Positions 34,499 through 44,562 of a stretch of 64,000 nucleotides of DNA are shown here, one piece after another. A program made the translations under genes and the position numbers. Origin of the DNA: Rhizobiaceae bacterium. GTDB taxonomy: Bacteria > Pseudomonadota > Alphaproteobacteria > Rhizobiales > Rhizobiaceae. The stretch covers positions 62,001-126,000 of the forward strand of contig JAHBYU010000006.1 of NCBI GenBank assembly GCA_019635775.1, given 5' to 3'. The notes under the pieces are model-generated. The model worked only from the letters and a program-made list of their open reading frames with translations. It searched no databases and was not told the DNA's origin. How positions within the stretch are numbered: the first letter of the stretch is position 1; each line of letters opens with the position of its first letter.

Positions 34499-35497
34499 AT
34501 GCCTGCAAGCGCTATCGACCATGCCTTCACTGCGACGAAGAACACAGGACGGGCCTACGACCCGACCTATGCCGGCGCTCTCTCCTTCATGCGGCGACGC
34601 TACACCAAGAACGTGAAGGGCGCGGACGCGATTGTCTGGGGGATTCCGTTCGACGCGGCGGTGACGAACCGTCCAGGCGCGCGCTTCGGGCCGCAGGCGA
34701 TCCGCCGCGCCGCGGCCATCTTCGACAACGATCCGCAATATCCGTTCAACCGGCAGCTCTTCGAGACGATGTCGGTGGTCGACTATGGCGATTGCCTGCT
34801 CGACAGCGGCAATCACCAGAAAACCCCGGCGACGATCGAACGCGAGGCAGCCAAGCTGCTGAAGTCTGGCGCATTCCTGCTGTCGCTCGGCGGTGATCAT
34901 TTCGTGACGTGGCCGCTGCTCAAGGCGCATGCCGCGATCCACGGGCCGCTCGCGCTCGTCCAGTTCGACGCGCATCAGGACACATGGGACGACGACGGCA
35001 AGCGCATCGATCATGGATCGTTCGTGGCGCGCGCCGTGAAGGAAGGCATCATCGACCCCGACCGCTCGATCCAGATCGGTATTCGTACCCATGCGCCGGA
35101 CGATTGCGGCATCAAGATACTCTACGGCTACGACATCGAGGAGATGCGCGCGGCAGACATCGCCTATGCGATCGTCGACCGCACCGGCGGCAAGAAGACG
35201 TATCTGACCTTCGACATCGACTGCCTCGACCCCGCCTACGCGCCGGGAACGGGGACGCCGGTCGCCGGCGGGCCTTCATCCGCCAAGATCCTGTCGGTGC
35301 TCAGGCAATTGACCCAGGTCGAGATCGTCGGCGCCGATGTGGTGGAGGTTGCGCCTGCCTACGACCATGCCGATATAACGGCGATCGCGGGCGCGACGGT
35401 CGCCATGCAGTATCTCGGGCTGCTGGCGGATCGCAAGGCACGGGCAGATGGCGCGCATGCCGACAGCCACGAAGCCAACCACGCAAACGGAATCTAG
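34499..35497 (+). CDS. speB: agmatinase (ureohydrolase family)
   Basis: Agmatinase hydrolyses agmatine to putrescine and urea. The 332-residue protein carries the ureohydrolase manganese motifs LLSLGGDHFVTWP, VQFDAHQDTWDDD and LTFDIDCLDPAYAPGTGTP, with the usual His and Asp ligands. Arginase cannot be fully excluded, but the length and PFDAAVTNRPGARFGP region favour agmatinase. ATG 34499 has GAGAGGGG just upstream. argC follows 29 bp after its stop, a pairing I recall from Sinorhizobium, where rpsI is also adjacent. Confidence 0.92.
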   Translation: MPASAIDHAFTATKNTGRAYDPTYAGALSFMRRRYTKNVKGADAIVWGIPFDAAVTNRPGARFGPQAIRRAAAIFDNDPQYPFNRQLFETMSVVDYGDCLLDSGNHQKTPATIEREAAKLLKSGAFLLSLGGDHFVTWPLLKAHAAIHGPLALVQFDAHQDTWDDDGKRIDHGSFVARAVKEGIIDPDRSIQIGIRTHAPDDCGIKILYGYDIEEMRAADIAYAIVDRTGGKKTYLTFDIDCLDPAYAPGTGTPVAGGPSSAKILSVLRQLTQVEIVGADVVEVAPAYDHADITAIAGATVAMQYLGLLADRKARADGAHADSHEANHANGI

Positions 35498-35526
35498 TTT
35501 CGAACTCTTCAGGCGTTCTTATTGAA

Positions 35527-36459
35527 ATGAAACCGAAAATCTTCATCGACGGCGAACACGGAACAACCGGCCTCCAGATCAGGACGCGGCTTGCTGGGCG
35601 CAATGACATCGAGATCATCTCGATCCCGGTCGAGCGCCGCAAGGACGCCGACGCGCGCGCCGATTTCCTGCGCAAGGCCGATCTGGCGATCCTCTGCCTG
35701 CCGGACGATGCGGCGCGCGAAAGCGTGGCGCTGATCGGCGACGCCGGAACGAGGGTCATCGACGCTTCAACGGCGCACCGTGTCGCGGAAGGCTGGGCCT
35801 ATGGTTTCCCGGAAATGGACAAGGACCAGGCGGGCAGAATCGCGGAAGCGAAACTTGTCGCCAATCCCGGGTGCTGGCCGCAAGGTCCGATCGCGACGCT
35901 TCGGCCGCTCATCAAGGCTGGACTGATCCCGGCCGACATGCCGGTCACCATGAACGGCATCTCCGGCTATTCAGGCGGCGGCCGGCAGATGGTCGAGGAC
36001 TACGAGGCAAAGGGCGACGCCGCGCCCGATTTCATGCCTTACGGACTTACGCTCCAGCACAAGCACGTGCCCGAACTCAAGCTCTATGCAGGGCTGTCTC
36101 GCGACCCGCTCATGCAACCGGTCGTGGGCGACTTCGCGCAGGGAATGGTGACGGCGGTTCCACTGCAACTCGGCACGCTGGACCACATTCCGACCGGGGC
36201 CGAGATCCATGCCGCGATTGCCGACCATTATGCCGGGCTTGGGAACTCGTCGGTTGAGGTCGCGCCCTATGCTGCGGTTGAACGGACACCGGAGTTGAAC
36301 CCGGAAACCTACAACGACACCAACCGCATGAAGCTGCACGTCTTCGCCAACGACAAGCGTGCGCAGGCGATCCTCGTTGCGGTCTACGACAATCTGGGCA
36401 AGGGCGCGTCAGGCGCGGCAGTCCAGAACATGGACATCATGCTGGGTCTTGCTGGCTGA
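35527..36459 (+). CDS. argC: N-acetyl-gamma-glutamyl-phosphate reductase (type 2)
   Basis: ArgC reduces N-acetylglutamyl phosphate with NADPH in arginine synthesis. The 310-residue length and start MKPKIFIDGEHGTTGLQIR identify the short, type 2 ArgC. The catalytic Cys is near 116 in VANPGCWPQGPIATL, and GISGYSGGGRQMVEDYEA follows. No strong ribosome site precedes ATG 35527, so coupling to speB is likely. A hairpin GGCTGAC-GCA-GTCAGCC (36454-36470) spans its stop codon and that of the converging ctaA. Confidence 0.95.
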   Translation: MKPKIFIDGEHGTTGLQIRTRLAGRNDIEIISIPVERRKDADARADFLRKADLAILCLPDDAARESVALIGDAGTRVIDASTAHRVAEGWAYGFPEMDKDQAGRIAEAKLVANPGCWPQGPIATLRPLIKAGLIPADMPVTMNGISGYSGGGRQMVEDYEAKGDAAPDFMPYGLTLQHKHVPELKLYAGLSRDPLMQPVVGDFAQGMVTAVPLQLGTLDHIPTGAEIHAAIADHYAGLGNSSVEVAPYAAVERTPELNPETYNDTNRMKLHVFANDKRAQAILVAVYDNLGKGASGAAVQNMDIMLGLAG

Positions 36460-36470
36460 CGCAGTCAGCC
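36454..36470. other. hairpin over the converging argC and ctaA stop codons
   Basis: GGCTGAC and GTCAGCC form a 7-bp stem with a GCA loop. Both stop codons lie in the stem; there is no T-run. Confidence 0.6.
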
Positions 36471-37568
36471 GGCAATCCTGATTTCAACCGGAAGCGGGTA
36501 GGCGCCCTTCGTGCCGCGCCAATGAGCAGCGGCGAAGCCGAGTACGATCAGCGCAAAACCCTGATGCAGCAGTGCCCAGTGCAGCGGCATGTGCATCAAC
36601 AACGTCACGATCCCGATGATCGCCTGAGCAAGGACCAGATGGAAAAGCACCAGCGCGCGCCTGGCATGGGTGGTGCTGGGCAATAGGCGGCGGGTGGCTA
36701 TCATGTGCCACAGCGCCAGTGCGAACAGCGCATACGCGCCGAGCCGGTGCACGAACTGTACAGTCTTCACGTTCTCGAAGAAATTGACCCAAGCGGGGCT
36801 CATGACGAAAAGGTCGCTCGGGATCATCGCGCCGTCCATCAGCGGCCATGTGTTGTAGGTCAGGCCCGCATTGGTGCCTGCGACAAGCCCGCCGAGAAAT
36901 ATCTGGAACAGGACCGCCAGGACGATCAGGCCGGCAAAGCCTTGCGTCCGGCTGTCCGCCGGAGCTTGTGAATGCGGAGCCAGTCCGCGCGCGACCACCA
37001 TGATGGCGGCAAATATCGCGCAGGCAAGCGTCAGATGGATCGCAAGCCGGTACTGGCTGACATCCGTGCGCTCCACCAGGCCCGATGCGACCATCCACCA
37101 CCCGACGGCGCCTTGAAGCCCGCCAAGCGCCAGCAGCCCGATCAGCTTCGGCGTAAGGCCGCGTTCAACGCGTCGCGTCATCCAGAAGAAGGCGAGGGGG
37201 ACGGCAAACAGGAAGCCGACGCCGCGTGCCAGCAGTCGGTGGGCCCACTCCCACCAGAATATGTATTTGAACTCGTGCAGGCTCATGCCCTTGTTAACCT
37301 GCTGGTACTGCGGAATCTGGCGATAGAGGTCGAATTCCTCCTGCCACTCCGCTTCGCTCAGCGGCGGGATGACGCCATGAATGGGCTTCCATTGCGTGAT
37401 CGACAGTCCCGAATCCGTCAGGCGGGTGGCGCCGCCGACCAGAACGAGCGCGAAGAGGACCACAAGCACCACGTAAAGCCAGATCCGCACAAGCGCGCGG
37501 TTCGCCAGCAGGCGTTCTCGTTCGGAGCGCACCGCGCCGGGATTGACGGTGGTCAAGGTCTCTTGCAT
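36465..37568 (-). CDS. ctaA: heme A synthase (CtaA/Cox15 type 2)
   Basis: This inner-membrane enzyme oxidises the C8 methyl of heme O to make heme A for aa3 oxidases. The 367-residue protein has eight predicted helices and the Cox15 hallmarks: [20 protein letters not shown] after helix 1, [16 protein letters not shown] with heme-ligand His, [15 protein letters not shown] in the second half, and [12 protein letters not shown] plus [12 protein letters not shown] with further His. It is the alphaproteobacterial/mitochondrial form. Start at 37568; the ribosome site is weak. It converges with argC. Confidence 0.96.
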   Translation of the reverse strand: MQETLTTVNPGAVRSERERLLANRALVRIWLYVVLVVLFALVLVGGATRLTDSGLSITQWKPIHGVIPPLSEAEWQEEFDLYRQIPQYQQVNKGMSLHEFKYIFWWEWAHRLLARGVGFLFAVPLAFFWMTRRVERGLTPKLIGLLALGGLQGAVGWWMVASGLVERTDVSQYRLAIHLTLACAIFAAIMVVARGLAPHSQAPADSRTQGFAGLIVLAVLFQIFLGGLVAGTNAGLTYNTWPLMDGAMIPSDLFVMSPAWVNFFENVKTVQFVHRLGAYALFALALWHMIATRRLLPSTTHARRALVLFHLVLAQAIIGIVTLLMHMPLHWALLHQGFALIVLGFAAAHWRGTKGAYPLPVEIRIAG

Positions 37569-37705
37569 GGCCGGATTGGTGGACCAAAGGCGAGCGTCTT
37601 GCAACTGACAGCCTCGCGACAAGCCGTCGCGCAGCAGCCAGCCAGCGGATCGGCCGTTGCGTGCGGGAGGTTGAGCGACTAAGCGGTGTCACAAAGGAAG
37701 TTCAT

Positions 37706-37921
37706 ATGCCCATCCGAGTGAAGAAGCTGATCGGGACGATCCTGCTGGTGCTGCTGGTCGTGATCTATGCGATTGTCGCCACAACGGTCGCCGTCGCGCG
37801 GCTGGCTGATTCCGGGCCGCTGGTTCACCTGCTCTTTTTCATCGTGACCGGCGTGCTGTGGGTTCTCCCTGCCATGGGCATCATCAAATGGCTGATGGTG
37901 CCGCCCAGACCGAAGAGCTGA
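37706..37921 (+). CDS. DUF2842 small membrane protein
   Basis: The 71-residue protein begins MPIRVKKLIGTILLVLLVVI and has two membrane helices (about 9-32 and 39-61), the second with FIVTGVLWVLPAMGIIKWLM. This is the DUF2842 family of short alphaproteobacterial membrane proteins of unknown function. ATG 37706 has AAAGGAAG upstream. It is divergent from ctaA, next to which it is commonly found. Confidence 0.9.
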   Translation: MPIRVKKLIGTILLVLLVVIYAIVATTVAVARLADSGPLVHLLFFIVTGVLWVLPAMGIIKWLMVPPRPKS

Positions 37922-37987
37922 GCCGGCGAGCAGTCTTCTCCGCGCCAGGCTCCAGACTCAATCAACGGTGCATGCTAATCTTGTTCG

Positions 37988-38422
37988 ATGAGTGCGTTTG
38001 AGAGAACGGATCAGGTTGGCCAGTTCGGATCTGGCCGTTTTGAGTTCGGAGAATGGACAACGCCGTTCACCGACGCTGAAGTTGAAATTCTCGAAGTCGC
38101 GTATGCTGCGAACGAGCAAGATGGCAGCGACTTGGTGGCCCGAATTCATGCCCGGGATACGAATACGATCTACCGACTGGTTTTTCCGACGATTGCGGCA
38201 ATGAGACTGTTGGATGAGGGCGGGTTGCTTCAGTTCTGGCAGAAAACTTCGGAACTTGGAGGTCGTCCGGGCCGAACGACATTTCGGGTACGCAATCATG
38301 CATGGACGCGCGAAAGTGTGGTTTCCTTCCTGGCATCCGATGGGTGGTCTTTCGTGATTGCCAGCGAAAACGATTGCCTGGAGGTGGTGAGCGCGACCGT
38401 CCCAACAATCACCGCAGAGTAA
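37988..38422 (+). CDS. hypothetical protein
   Basis: The 144-residue protein is soluble and not recognised. It begins MSAFERTDQVGQFGSGRFEF and has a two-part alpha/beta appearance, with LVARIHARDTNTIYRLVFPT in the middle and SVVSFLASDGWSFVIASEND near the end. No catalytic motif, signal peptide or membrane segment is seen. The base composition is slightly less GC-rich than the neighbours. It lies between DUF2842 and the exopolysaccharide genes and converges with the kinase-like gene. Confidence 0.7.
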   Translation: MSAFERTDQVGQFGSGRFEFGEWTTPFTDAEVEILEVAYAANEQDGSDLVARIHARDTNTIYRLVFPTIAAMRLLDEGGLLQFWQKTSELGGRPGRTTFRVRNHAWTRESVVSFLASDGWSFVIASENDCLEVVSATVPTITAE

Positions 38423-38444
38423 GAGTCCGCCCCATCACAGGCAG

Positions 38445-39614
38445 TCAACTCGCCAGCGACACCATCATAACCCGGCCGTAGCCCGATGCCTGCATCTCCG
38501 CTGCCGTCATCGTAGTCGCTTCGTCCGGCTCTATGGCGCTTACCATGATCTCCGTACCGTCGCCGACGAGCCTGCGGATGCCTTCCGCATCCGACGATCC
38601 ACATTCGACCACCACCACGTCATAGGCCATTGTCAGGGCTTCCATGATCGCCGGCAAACGCTCCGCCGACTGCATGGCCCGGACCGGGTCCGCGGTTCCG
38701 ACCGGCATGACGTAGCAGTCGGAATAGTGGTCGGGATGTATGGCGTCGGTAAACAGCGCTTCCGAAACGAGAAGATTGGTGATTCCCATACGGGCTTGGC
38801 CATCCAGCATGGGGTTCGATGCTGCTCCGGACGCAGTGAGGTCAACGAGCAGGACGCGCAGCCCCGTATCGGCAACTTCCCGCGCCACGAGGACAGCCGC
38901 CGCTGCGCCCTCGTCTCCTTCCGGCGAAACGAAGATTGCCCGGGTCGCTCCACCGCCGATCAAAAGTTCCGCCGCATGTTCCACGTCAACGCGGCCCACT
39001 TCGGAAGGCACTTCGGGAGCTACGCTCTCGGACTGCTGCCGAGGGATGCTCTTCCAGCGCGAGAACAGGTGGCGCATTGTTTTCCTGTGCTCATGCAGTG
39101 CTTCACGCTCCGCTACAGGTTCCGGCTCATACCTTGCTGCTTCCACTATCTTTTCGTGCCTTGCCCAGGCATCGTTGAAGGCCTCGTGCTCAAGGTGCAC
39201 CTCTGGCAGTGGCGCGTGATCACCTTCCGTCGGCGAGGACATTGCGTCCGATTCGTGCCCGACCTCAGGCTCGGCCGAAAGATCTTCGGCTTCGGCGCGT
39301 TCCGAGTGTGTCGACTCGTTTGCGGTCTCCACCTGCAGAGCCGCCGCTGGACGCTTCGCGCGGCGGAAGAAAAGGCGTTTCAGGACGATTGCAGCGACCA
39401 TGACCAGAACCGATACTGAAAACGCCGCACCGGCGATCTGGAACGGCCCTTTGACGTAGGGAAAATGCGCGCCGCCGCCCCAGAGAGCCAGAACGAGCGC
39501 AACCCCGGTTATCAGCAGGGCAATGAAGACGACCGGCTTCCAGTAGGTCGCGATGGCGGGAAGCAAACCGCCGCGATTGTTTTCGTCATTGGTAGAAGGC
39601 TGTGCGCCGGACAT
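38445..39614 (-). CDS. membrane-anchored CpsD/CapB-like protein with degenerate P-loop
   Basis: The 389-residue product has two membrane helices (about 28-45 and 59-78), an acidic linker (90-205) and a C-terminal domain that aligns by order with bacterial tyrosine kinases of polysaccharide synthesis. The P-loop position reads FVSPEGDEGAAAAVL (228-242), lacking the Gly-Lys-Ser/Thr of Walker A. Walker A' is kept as VLLVDL (254-259); the Walker B position reads VVVVECG (334-340) with Glu for Asp. There is no tyrosine cluster at the end. It is divergent from the export lipoprotein gene, so a regulatory pseudokinase role in export is likely. Confidence 0.8.
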   Translation of the reverse strand: MSGAQPSTNDENNRGGLLPAIATYWKPVVFIALLITGVALVLALWGGGAHFPYVKGPFQIAGAAFSVSVLVMVAAIVLKRLFFRRAKRPAAALQVETANESTHSERAEAEDLSAEPEVGHESDAMSSPTEGDHAPLPEVHLEHEAFNDAWARHEKIVEAARYEPEPVAEREALHEHRKTMRHLFSRWKSIPRQQSESVAPEVPSEVGRVDVEHAAELLIGGGATRAIFVSPEGDEGAAAAVLVAREVADTGLRVLLVDLTASGAASNPMLDGQARMGITNLLVSEALFTDAIHPDHYSDCYVMPVGTADPVRAMQSAERLPAIMEALTMAYDVVVVECGSSDAEGIRRLVGDGTEIMVSAIEPDEATTMTAAEMQASGYGRVMMVSLAS

Positions 39615-39829
39615 GGGCTTGCTCCAATGTATCGGAAACAGACGGTAAACAACTATGGTAACCTGGTGGTTAAGATGCGCTGCATCGGCAGCCGTCGTTC
39701 TTCGCCATTGGTCATCATGAAATCGCGGCGGTTTTTACCGGCCATTAACCCTAACGGGAGGATAACGAACGCAGATGAAGCCGGCCCGCCGGGCACCCGG
39801 CAGGAAGTGCAGAAGGTTCGCGTTCGTTC

Positions 39830-40390
39830 ATGAAATGGCTGTCGCTGACGTCCTGTGCGCTACTGGCCGGCCTGATTGCCGGCTGTTCAGGTTACCGGCC
39901 TACTCCCTCTACCTTTAACGCGATGGCCAATGAGCCATATAGGCTTGGAGCCGGCGACCGGCTGCGCGTAACCGTCTTCGAGCAGGAGGGGCTGACCAAC
40001 ACGTACAGCGTCGACCAGGCGGGCTACTTCGCGTTTCCGCTCGTGGGCCCGGTAGCTGCTCGCGGACACACAGTGCAGCAGATCGAGGCTACGCTGGCCA
40101 CGAAGTTGAAGCAGGGCTTCCTGCGCGACCCGGACGTGTCGGTCGAGGTGGATCGCTATCGGCCCGTCTTTGTGATGGGCGAGGTGGGGGCCGCCGGGCA
40201 GTATTCCTATGTGCCGGGGCTAACGGTCCAGAAGGCAGTGGCGATGGCCGGCGGTTATTCGGCCCGCGCCAATCAGGCAAATGTCGACATCACGCGCAAC
40301 GTCAACGGAGAAGTCGTCACGGGTCGCGTGCCGACCTCCGATTCAATCCTGCCGGGCGATACTGTCTACGTCCGCGAGAGGCTCTTCTGA
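39830..40390 (+). CDS. polysaccharide export outer-membrane lipoprotein (Wza-like)
   Basis: The 186-residue product has a lipoprotein signal with the lipobox LIAGC (Cys19), then a Poly_export domain (YRLGAGDRLRVTVFEQEGLT, GYFAFPLVGPVAARGHTVQQ) and a SLBB-like segment (VMGEVGAAGQYSYVPGLTV). It lacks the C-terminal membrane-spanning helix of full Wza, as do the shorter rhizobial ExoF- and PssN-like proteins. It should form part of the periplasmic/outer membrane channel for an exopolysaccharide. It is divergent from the degenerate kinase gene and 282 bp before the initiating glycosyltransferase. Confidence 0.92.
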   Translation: MKWLSLTSCALLAGLIAGCSGYRPTPSTFNAMANEPYRLGAGDRLRVTVFEQEGLTNTYSVDQAGYFAFPLVGPVAARGHTVQQIEATLATKLKQGFLRDPDVSVEVDRYRPVFVMGEVGAAGQYSYVPGLTVQKAVAMAGGYSARANQANVDITRNVNGEVVTGRVPTSDSILPGDTVYVRERLF

Positions 40391-40672
40391 GTGTCGGAAG
40401 TGGCCGGGTTTACAACGAGGATCAAGGAATAGCAGGAACACCGGACGTAGCAGGCGCAGCGTGCGCCCCTCCGGGATGCCTGGTTCATGGTTGCGGGTTT
40501 TCAGGTTTTGCGTAGCCCGCCTCCATAATGCGCCCAGCACATGAGCGCAGACGCCGGGCGCCAGCGCCAAAGCTGCGCGCTAACTATGCCGTAAGGAAAA
40601 GCTGGCAGAAAACTCAGGTGTTTCCTAGCTATGCTCGGGCCAAAGCAACCCTGATCCAGTTCGGCAGCGACC

Positions 40673-42208
40673 ATGAACCGTATAGATCCGCCGAATCGCT
40701 TCTCGTCCAAAGCGGTGCGCGAACACGAAAGCAGCGGCGGAAAAGCCAGACAGGGCAACCTCAACGAGATCGCCAGGCAGGCGGCCACGCAATATCGGCG
40801 CGACACGATGTCTCCGATCATGGTGACGGGGGTGCTGCGTTTCGTCGAATTCGCGCTTCTCGCCGCATCCGGGACGTGGCTGTTTGTTTCCTATGTCGGT
40901 CTCGGGACCGATCTCAACTGGCACTATCCCATCTTCATCGTCGGCGCAGCGCTGCTGGCGGTGATCCTGCTGGACATCAACGACTGCTATCAGTTGCCGA
41001 CACTCATGCGTCCACTGTCCAAGCTGACCCGGATCGTGATCGTCTGGGGCTGGACGCTGGCGCTGCTGGCGGTGGTCGGGTTCTTCCTGAAGCTGATGGA
41101 CGACTTCTCTCGCGTGTGGTTCGCCGGCTGGTTCGTCACCGGTCTGGCACTGCTGGTTGTGCCGCGTCTTCTGCTTGCGAGACTGTTGAAGCGGTGGGCG
41201 CGCAACGGCCGCATGGAACGCAGGGCGGTCATCGTCGGCGGGGGCAAGGCGGCGGAAGTGCTGGTGCGCGCCATCGAGCAGCAGCCGTACAACGATATCC
41301 GGATATGCGGCATCTTCGACGATCGGGACGACACGCGGTCGCCGCCGATCGTGGCCGGCTATCCCAAGCTCGGTGACATATCGGAGCTGATAGAGTTCGC
41401 CCGCATCGTGCGCATCGACATGCTGATCGTATCGCTTCCGCTGACGGCGGAATCACGTGTTCTCTCGCTGTTGAAGAAGCTGTGGGTGCTGCCTGTCGAC
41501 ATCCGGCTGTCCGCCCACTCGAACCAGCTTCAGTTCCGTCCCCGCTCATACTCCTACATCGGCTCGGTCCCGCTGCTCGACATCTTCGACAGGCCGATCA
41601 ACGACTGGGATTCCGTGGCGAAACGGGTGTTCGACATCGTGTTCAGCCTGATCGGCATCGTCCTCCTGTCGCCTGTAATGCTGGCAACCGCCATCGCCAT
41701 CAAGCTCGACAGCAAGGGGCCGGTGCTGTTCAAGCAGAAGCGGCATGGCTTCAACAACGAGGTCATCGACGTCTACAAATTCCGGTCGATGTATACCGAG
41801 CAGGCCGATCCGAGCGCCATACGGCCGGTCACCAAGGGCGATCCGCGCGTCACGCGCGTCGGGCGCTTCATCCGCAAGACTTCCATCGATGAACTGCCGC
41901 AGTTCTTCAACGCGCTGTTCGGGTCGCTTTCGCTGGTCGGCCCCCGGCCGCATGCGGTTGCCGCGCAGTCGCACAACCTGCTCTACAACGAGGTCGTGGA
42001 CGGATATTTCGCCCGCCATCGCGTCAAGCCGGGCGTGACCGGCTGGGCCCAGATCAATGGCTGGCGAGGCGAGATGGACACGGACGAAAAGATCAAGATG
42101 CGAACCGAATACGACCTCTACTATATCGAGAACTGGTCGCTCTGGTTCGATCTCCAGATACTCTTCCTGACGCCGATCCGCCTGCTGAATACGGAAAACG
42201 CCTACTGA
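40673..42208 (+). CDS. undecaprenyl-phosphate glucose phosphotransferase
   Basis: This initiating enzyme moves a sugar 1-phosphate (commonly glucose or galactose) from UDP-sugar to undecaprenyl phosphate. The 511-residue protein has four N-terminal membrane helices, a CoA-binding-like domain ([20 protein letters not shown]), a re-entrant helix ([19 protein letters not shown]) and the catalytic PHPT domain with [22 protein letters not shown] and [16 protein letters not shown]. It is of the WcaJ/PssY type rather than a plain ExoY. With the export lipoprotein it marks an exopolysaccharide locus, but other synthesis genes are not in this window. Confidence 0.93.
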   Translation: MNRIDPPNRFSSKAVREHESSGGKARQGNLNEIARQAATQYRRDTMSPIMVTGVLRFVEFALLAASGTWLFVSYVGLGTDLNWHYPIFIVGAALLAVILLDINDCYQLPTLMRPLSKLTRIVIVWGWTLALLAVVGFFLKLMDDFSRVWFAGWFVTGLALLVVPRLLLARLLKRWARNGRMERRAVIVGGGKAAEVLVRAIEQQPYNDIRICGIFDDRDDTRSPPIVAGYPKLGDISELIEFARIVRIDMLIVSLPLTAESRVLSLLKKLWVLPVDIRLSAHSNQLQFRPRSYSYIGSVPLLDIFDRPINDWDSVAKRVFDIVFSLIGIVLLSPVMLATAIAIKLDSKGPVLFKQKRHGFNNEVIDVYKFRSMYTEQADPSAIRPVTKGDPRVTRVGRFIRKTSIDELPQFFNALFGSLSLVGPRPHAVAAQSHNLLYNEVVDGYFARHRVKPGVTGWAQINGWRGEMDTDEKIKMRTEYDLYYIENWSLWFDLQILFLTPIRLLNTENAY

Positions 42209-42274
42209 AGGGCGGGGCTGTAACGATCAAGGCGCCTTGGCGACTTCTGGATCACCGGAAAAAGGAAGTTCAGG

Positions 42275-42307
42275 CAAAAAAGAGGACAGCGAGGTATCCC
42301 GCTGTCC
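42275..42307 (-). terminator. rho-independent terminator of icd
   Basis: GGACAGCG and CGCTGTCC pair; on the minus strand the stem is followed by CTCTTTTTTG. Confidence 0.85.
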
Positions 42308-42318
42308 CCTGGTTCTGG

Positions 42319-43530
42319 TCAGGCCATCGCCTTCTGGAGGTTCTCGTCGATCTTGTCGAGGAAGCCCGTGGTCGACAGCCACGGTTGGTCGGGCCCGATC
42401 AGAAGCGACAGGTCCTTGGTCATGTAGCCGGACTCGACTGTCTGGATGCAGACCTTTTCCAGCGTCTCGGCGAACTTCTTGAGTTCGGCGTTGTCGTCGA
42501 GCTTGGCGCGATGCGCCAGCCCACGCGTCCAGGCAAAGATCGACGCGATGGAGTTGGTGGAGGTCTCCTGACCCTTCTGGTGTTGACGGTAGTGGCGGGT
42601 CACCGTGCCATGCGCGGCCTCGGCCTCCACGGTCTTGCCGTCCGGCGTCATCAGGACCGAGGTCATCAGGCCGAGCGATCCGAAGCCCTGCGCGACCGTG
42701 TCGGACTGAACGTCGCCGTCATAGTTCTTGCAGGCCCAGACATATCCGCCGGACCATTTCAGTGCCGAGGCCACCATGTCGTCGATGAGGCGGTGCTCGT
42801 ACCAGATCTTGCGCGCCTTGAATTCGGATTCGAATTCCTTCTCGTAGACCTCCTGGAAGATGTCCTTGAAGCGGCCGTCATAGGCCTTGAGGATCGTGTT
42901 CTTGGTGGACAGATAGACCGGATAGTTGCGCAACAGGCCATAGTTCAGCGAAGCGCGCGCGAATTCGCGGATCGACTCGTCGAGATTGTACATCGCCATC
43001 GCCACGCCCGAGCCCGGTGCATCGAACACGTCATGCTCGATGACCTGGCCATCCTCGCCGACGAACTTGATCGTGAGCTTGCCCTTGCCGGGGAAGAGGA
43101 AGTCGGTGGCGCGATACTGGTCGCCGAAGGCATGACGGCCGACGACGATCGGCTGCGTCCAGCCGGGCACGAGGCGCGGAACGTTCTTCATGATGATCGG
43201 CTCGCGGAAGATCGTGCCGCCGAGGATGTTGCGGATCGTGCCGTTGGGCGACTTCCACATCTTCTTGAGCTTGAACTCCTCGACGCGCGCCTCGTCGGGG
43301 GTGATGGTGGCGCACTTGACGCCGACACCGTATTTCTTGATCGCGTTGGCCGCGTCGATCGTGACCTGATCGTCGGTCGCGTCGCGGCTTTCCATGCCGA
43401 GATCATAGTACTTCAGGTCGATGTCGAGGTATGGATGGATCAGCTTGTCCTTGATGAACTGCCAGATGATGCGGGTCATCTCGTCGCCGTCGAGCTCGAC
43501 GACCGGATTGTCCACCTTGATCTTCGCCAT
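42319..43530 (-). CDS. icd: isocitrate dehydrogenase (NADP+)
   Basis: This TCA-cycle enzyme turns isocitrate to 2-oxoglutarate with NADPH. The 403-residue length and sequence ([20 protein letters not shown] at the start, [19 protein letters not shown] for substrate binding, [32 protein letters not shown]) are of the dimeric eukaryote-like type 2 enzyme common in rhizobia, not the E. coli type. The start is clear. It is divergent from the RNA methyltransferase gene. Confidence 0.97.
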   Translation of the reverse strand: MAKIKVDNPVVELDGDEMTRIIWQFIKDKLIHPYLDIDLKYYDLGMESRDATDDQVTIDAANAIKKYGVGVKCATITPDEARVEEFKLKKMWKSPNGTIRNILGGTIFREPIIMKNVPRLVPGWTQPIVVGRHAFGDQYRATDFLFPGKGKLTIKFVGEDGQVIEHDVFDAPGSGVAMAMYNLDESIREFARASLNYGLLRNYPVYLSTKNTILKAYDGRFKDIFQEVYEKEFESEFKARKIWYEHRLIDDMVASALKWSGGYVWACKNYDGDVQSDTVAQGFGSLGLMTSVLMTPDGKTVEAEAAHGTVTRHYRQHQKGQETSTNSIASIFAWTRGLAHRAKLDDNAELKKFAETLEKVCIQTVESGYMTKDLSLLIGPDQPWLSTTGFLDKIDENLQKAMA

Positions 43531-43695
43531 TGTTACCTCGCGTCTGGATGCGGGCGGCGGCCCGCCGATTGCCTTGGGAAATGCGGCCCCTATAGCACCC
43601 GTTGCGGGTAAGGCAAAGACGATGGCGTCCCGCGTCTTGATTCCGCTGTTCTTGCGGGGCTAGGTGCGCGCATGCTTCTCCCGGAAAGGGTGGGA

Positions 43696-44562
43696 ATGAA
43701 GAACAATGACCTGAAAACGTCCGGGCCGGCGATCATTCTTGTTGAGCCTCAGCTCGGCGAAAACATCGGCATGGTCGCCCGCGCGATGGCCAATTTCGGC
43801 CTGTCGGAACTGCGGCTGGTCAACCCGCGCGACGGCTGGCCGAGCGAGAAGGCGCGCGCCGCAGCGAGCCGCGCAGACCACGTGGTCGATGCAGCGGTGG
43901 TTTACGACGATCTGGCGGCAGCGCTTGCCGATCTCAACTTTGTCTATGCGACGACTGCGCGCCAGCGCGACGGCTTCAAGCCGGTGCGCGGGCCGGTGGA
44001 AGCGGGCAGGGTGCTGCGAACCCGGGCGGCGTCGGGACAGCGGACGGGAATCATGTTCGGCCGCGAGCGCTTCGGACTCTACAATGAAGAAGTGGCGATG
44101 GCCGACGAGATCGTCACCTTTCCGGTCAATCCGGAATACGCGTCGCTTAACATCGCTCAGGCGGTGCTCCTGATGTCCTATGAGTGGATGAAGTCCGGGC
44201 TGGGCAGCGAGACGGACACGGCGTTTTCGAGCCCGGCCATCCAGCCGGCAGAGAAGCACCAGCTTCAAGGGCTGATCGACCATCTGGAAGCTGCGCTTGA
44301 CGCGAGGGGTTATTTCAGGCCGGCGGCCAAGAAGCCCAAGATGCTGGACAATCTGCGCGCGGTGTTCACGCGCCCCGGTTTCGCGGAACCTGAAATCAAG
44401 GTGCTGCGCGGTATACTGGCGTCGCTGGACTATTTCTCGCCGCGCTCGCCTCGAGGCGAAGGCTACCCCGAACGCAAGGCGATGGCCGACCGCGAAGCGC
44501 ATGAAGACGGCGACTACCGACGCCAGCCGGCGCCAGCCGAAAAGGAGCAGGCTAATGGCTGA
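43696..44562 (+). CDS. SPOUT-family RNA methyltransferase (TrmJ/TrmH-like)
   Basis: The protein (288 residues) begins with the SpoU pattern [20 protein letters not shown] then [18 protein letters not shown] (motif 1), and has [13 protein letters not shown] (motif 2) and [19 protein letters not shown] (motif 3), the knot that binds AdoMet. TrmJ in alphaproteobacteria 2'-O-methylates tRNA position 32; an rRNA target is possible. I prefer ATG 43696, with GGAAAGG eight bases upstream, over ATG 43672. Its end overlaps murI by eight bp. Confidence 0.92.
   Translation: MKNNDLKTSGPAIILVEPQLGENIGMVARAMANFGLSELRLVNPRDGWPSEKARAAASRADHVVDAAVVYDDLAAALADLNFVYATTARQRDGFKPVRGPVEAGRVLRTRAASGQRTGIMFGRERFGLYNEEVAMADEIVTFPVNPEYASLNIAQAVLLMSYEWMKSGLGSETDTAFSSPAIQPAEKHQLQGLIDHLEAALDARGYFRPAAKKPKMLDNLRAVFTRPGFAEPEIKVLRGILASLDYFSPRSPRGEGYPERKAMADREAHEDGDYRRQPAPAEKEQANG

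Noticed and set aside
39776-39829. Earlier ATG upstream of the export lipoprotein gene
   Set aside because: It is in another frame and lacks the lipoprotein signal; ATG 39830 begins the signal directly.
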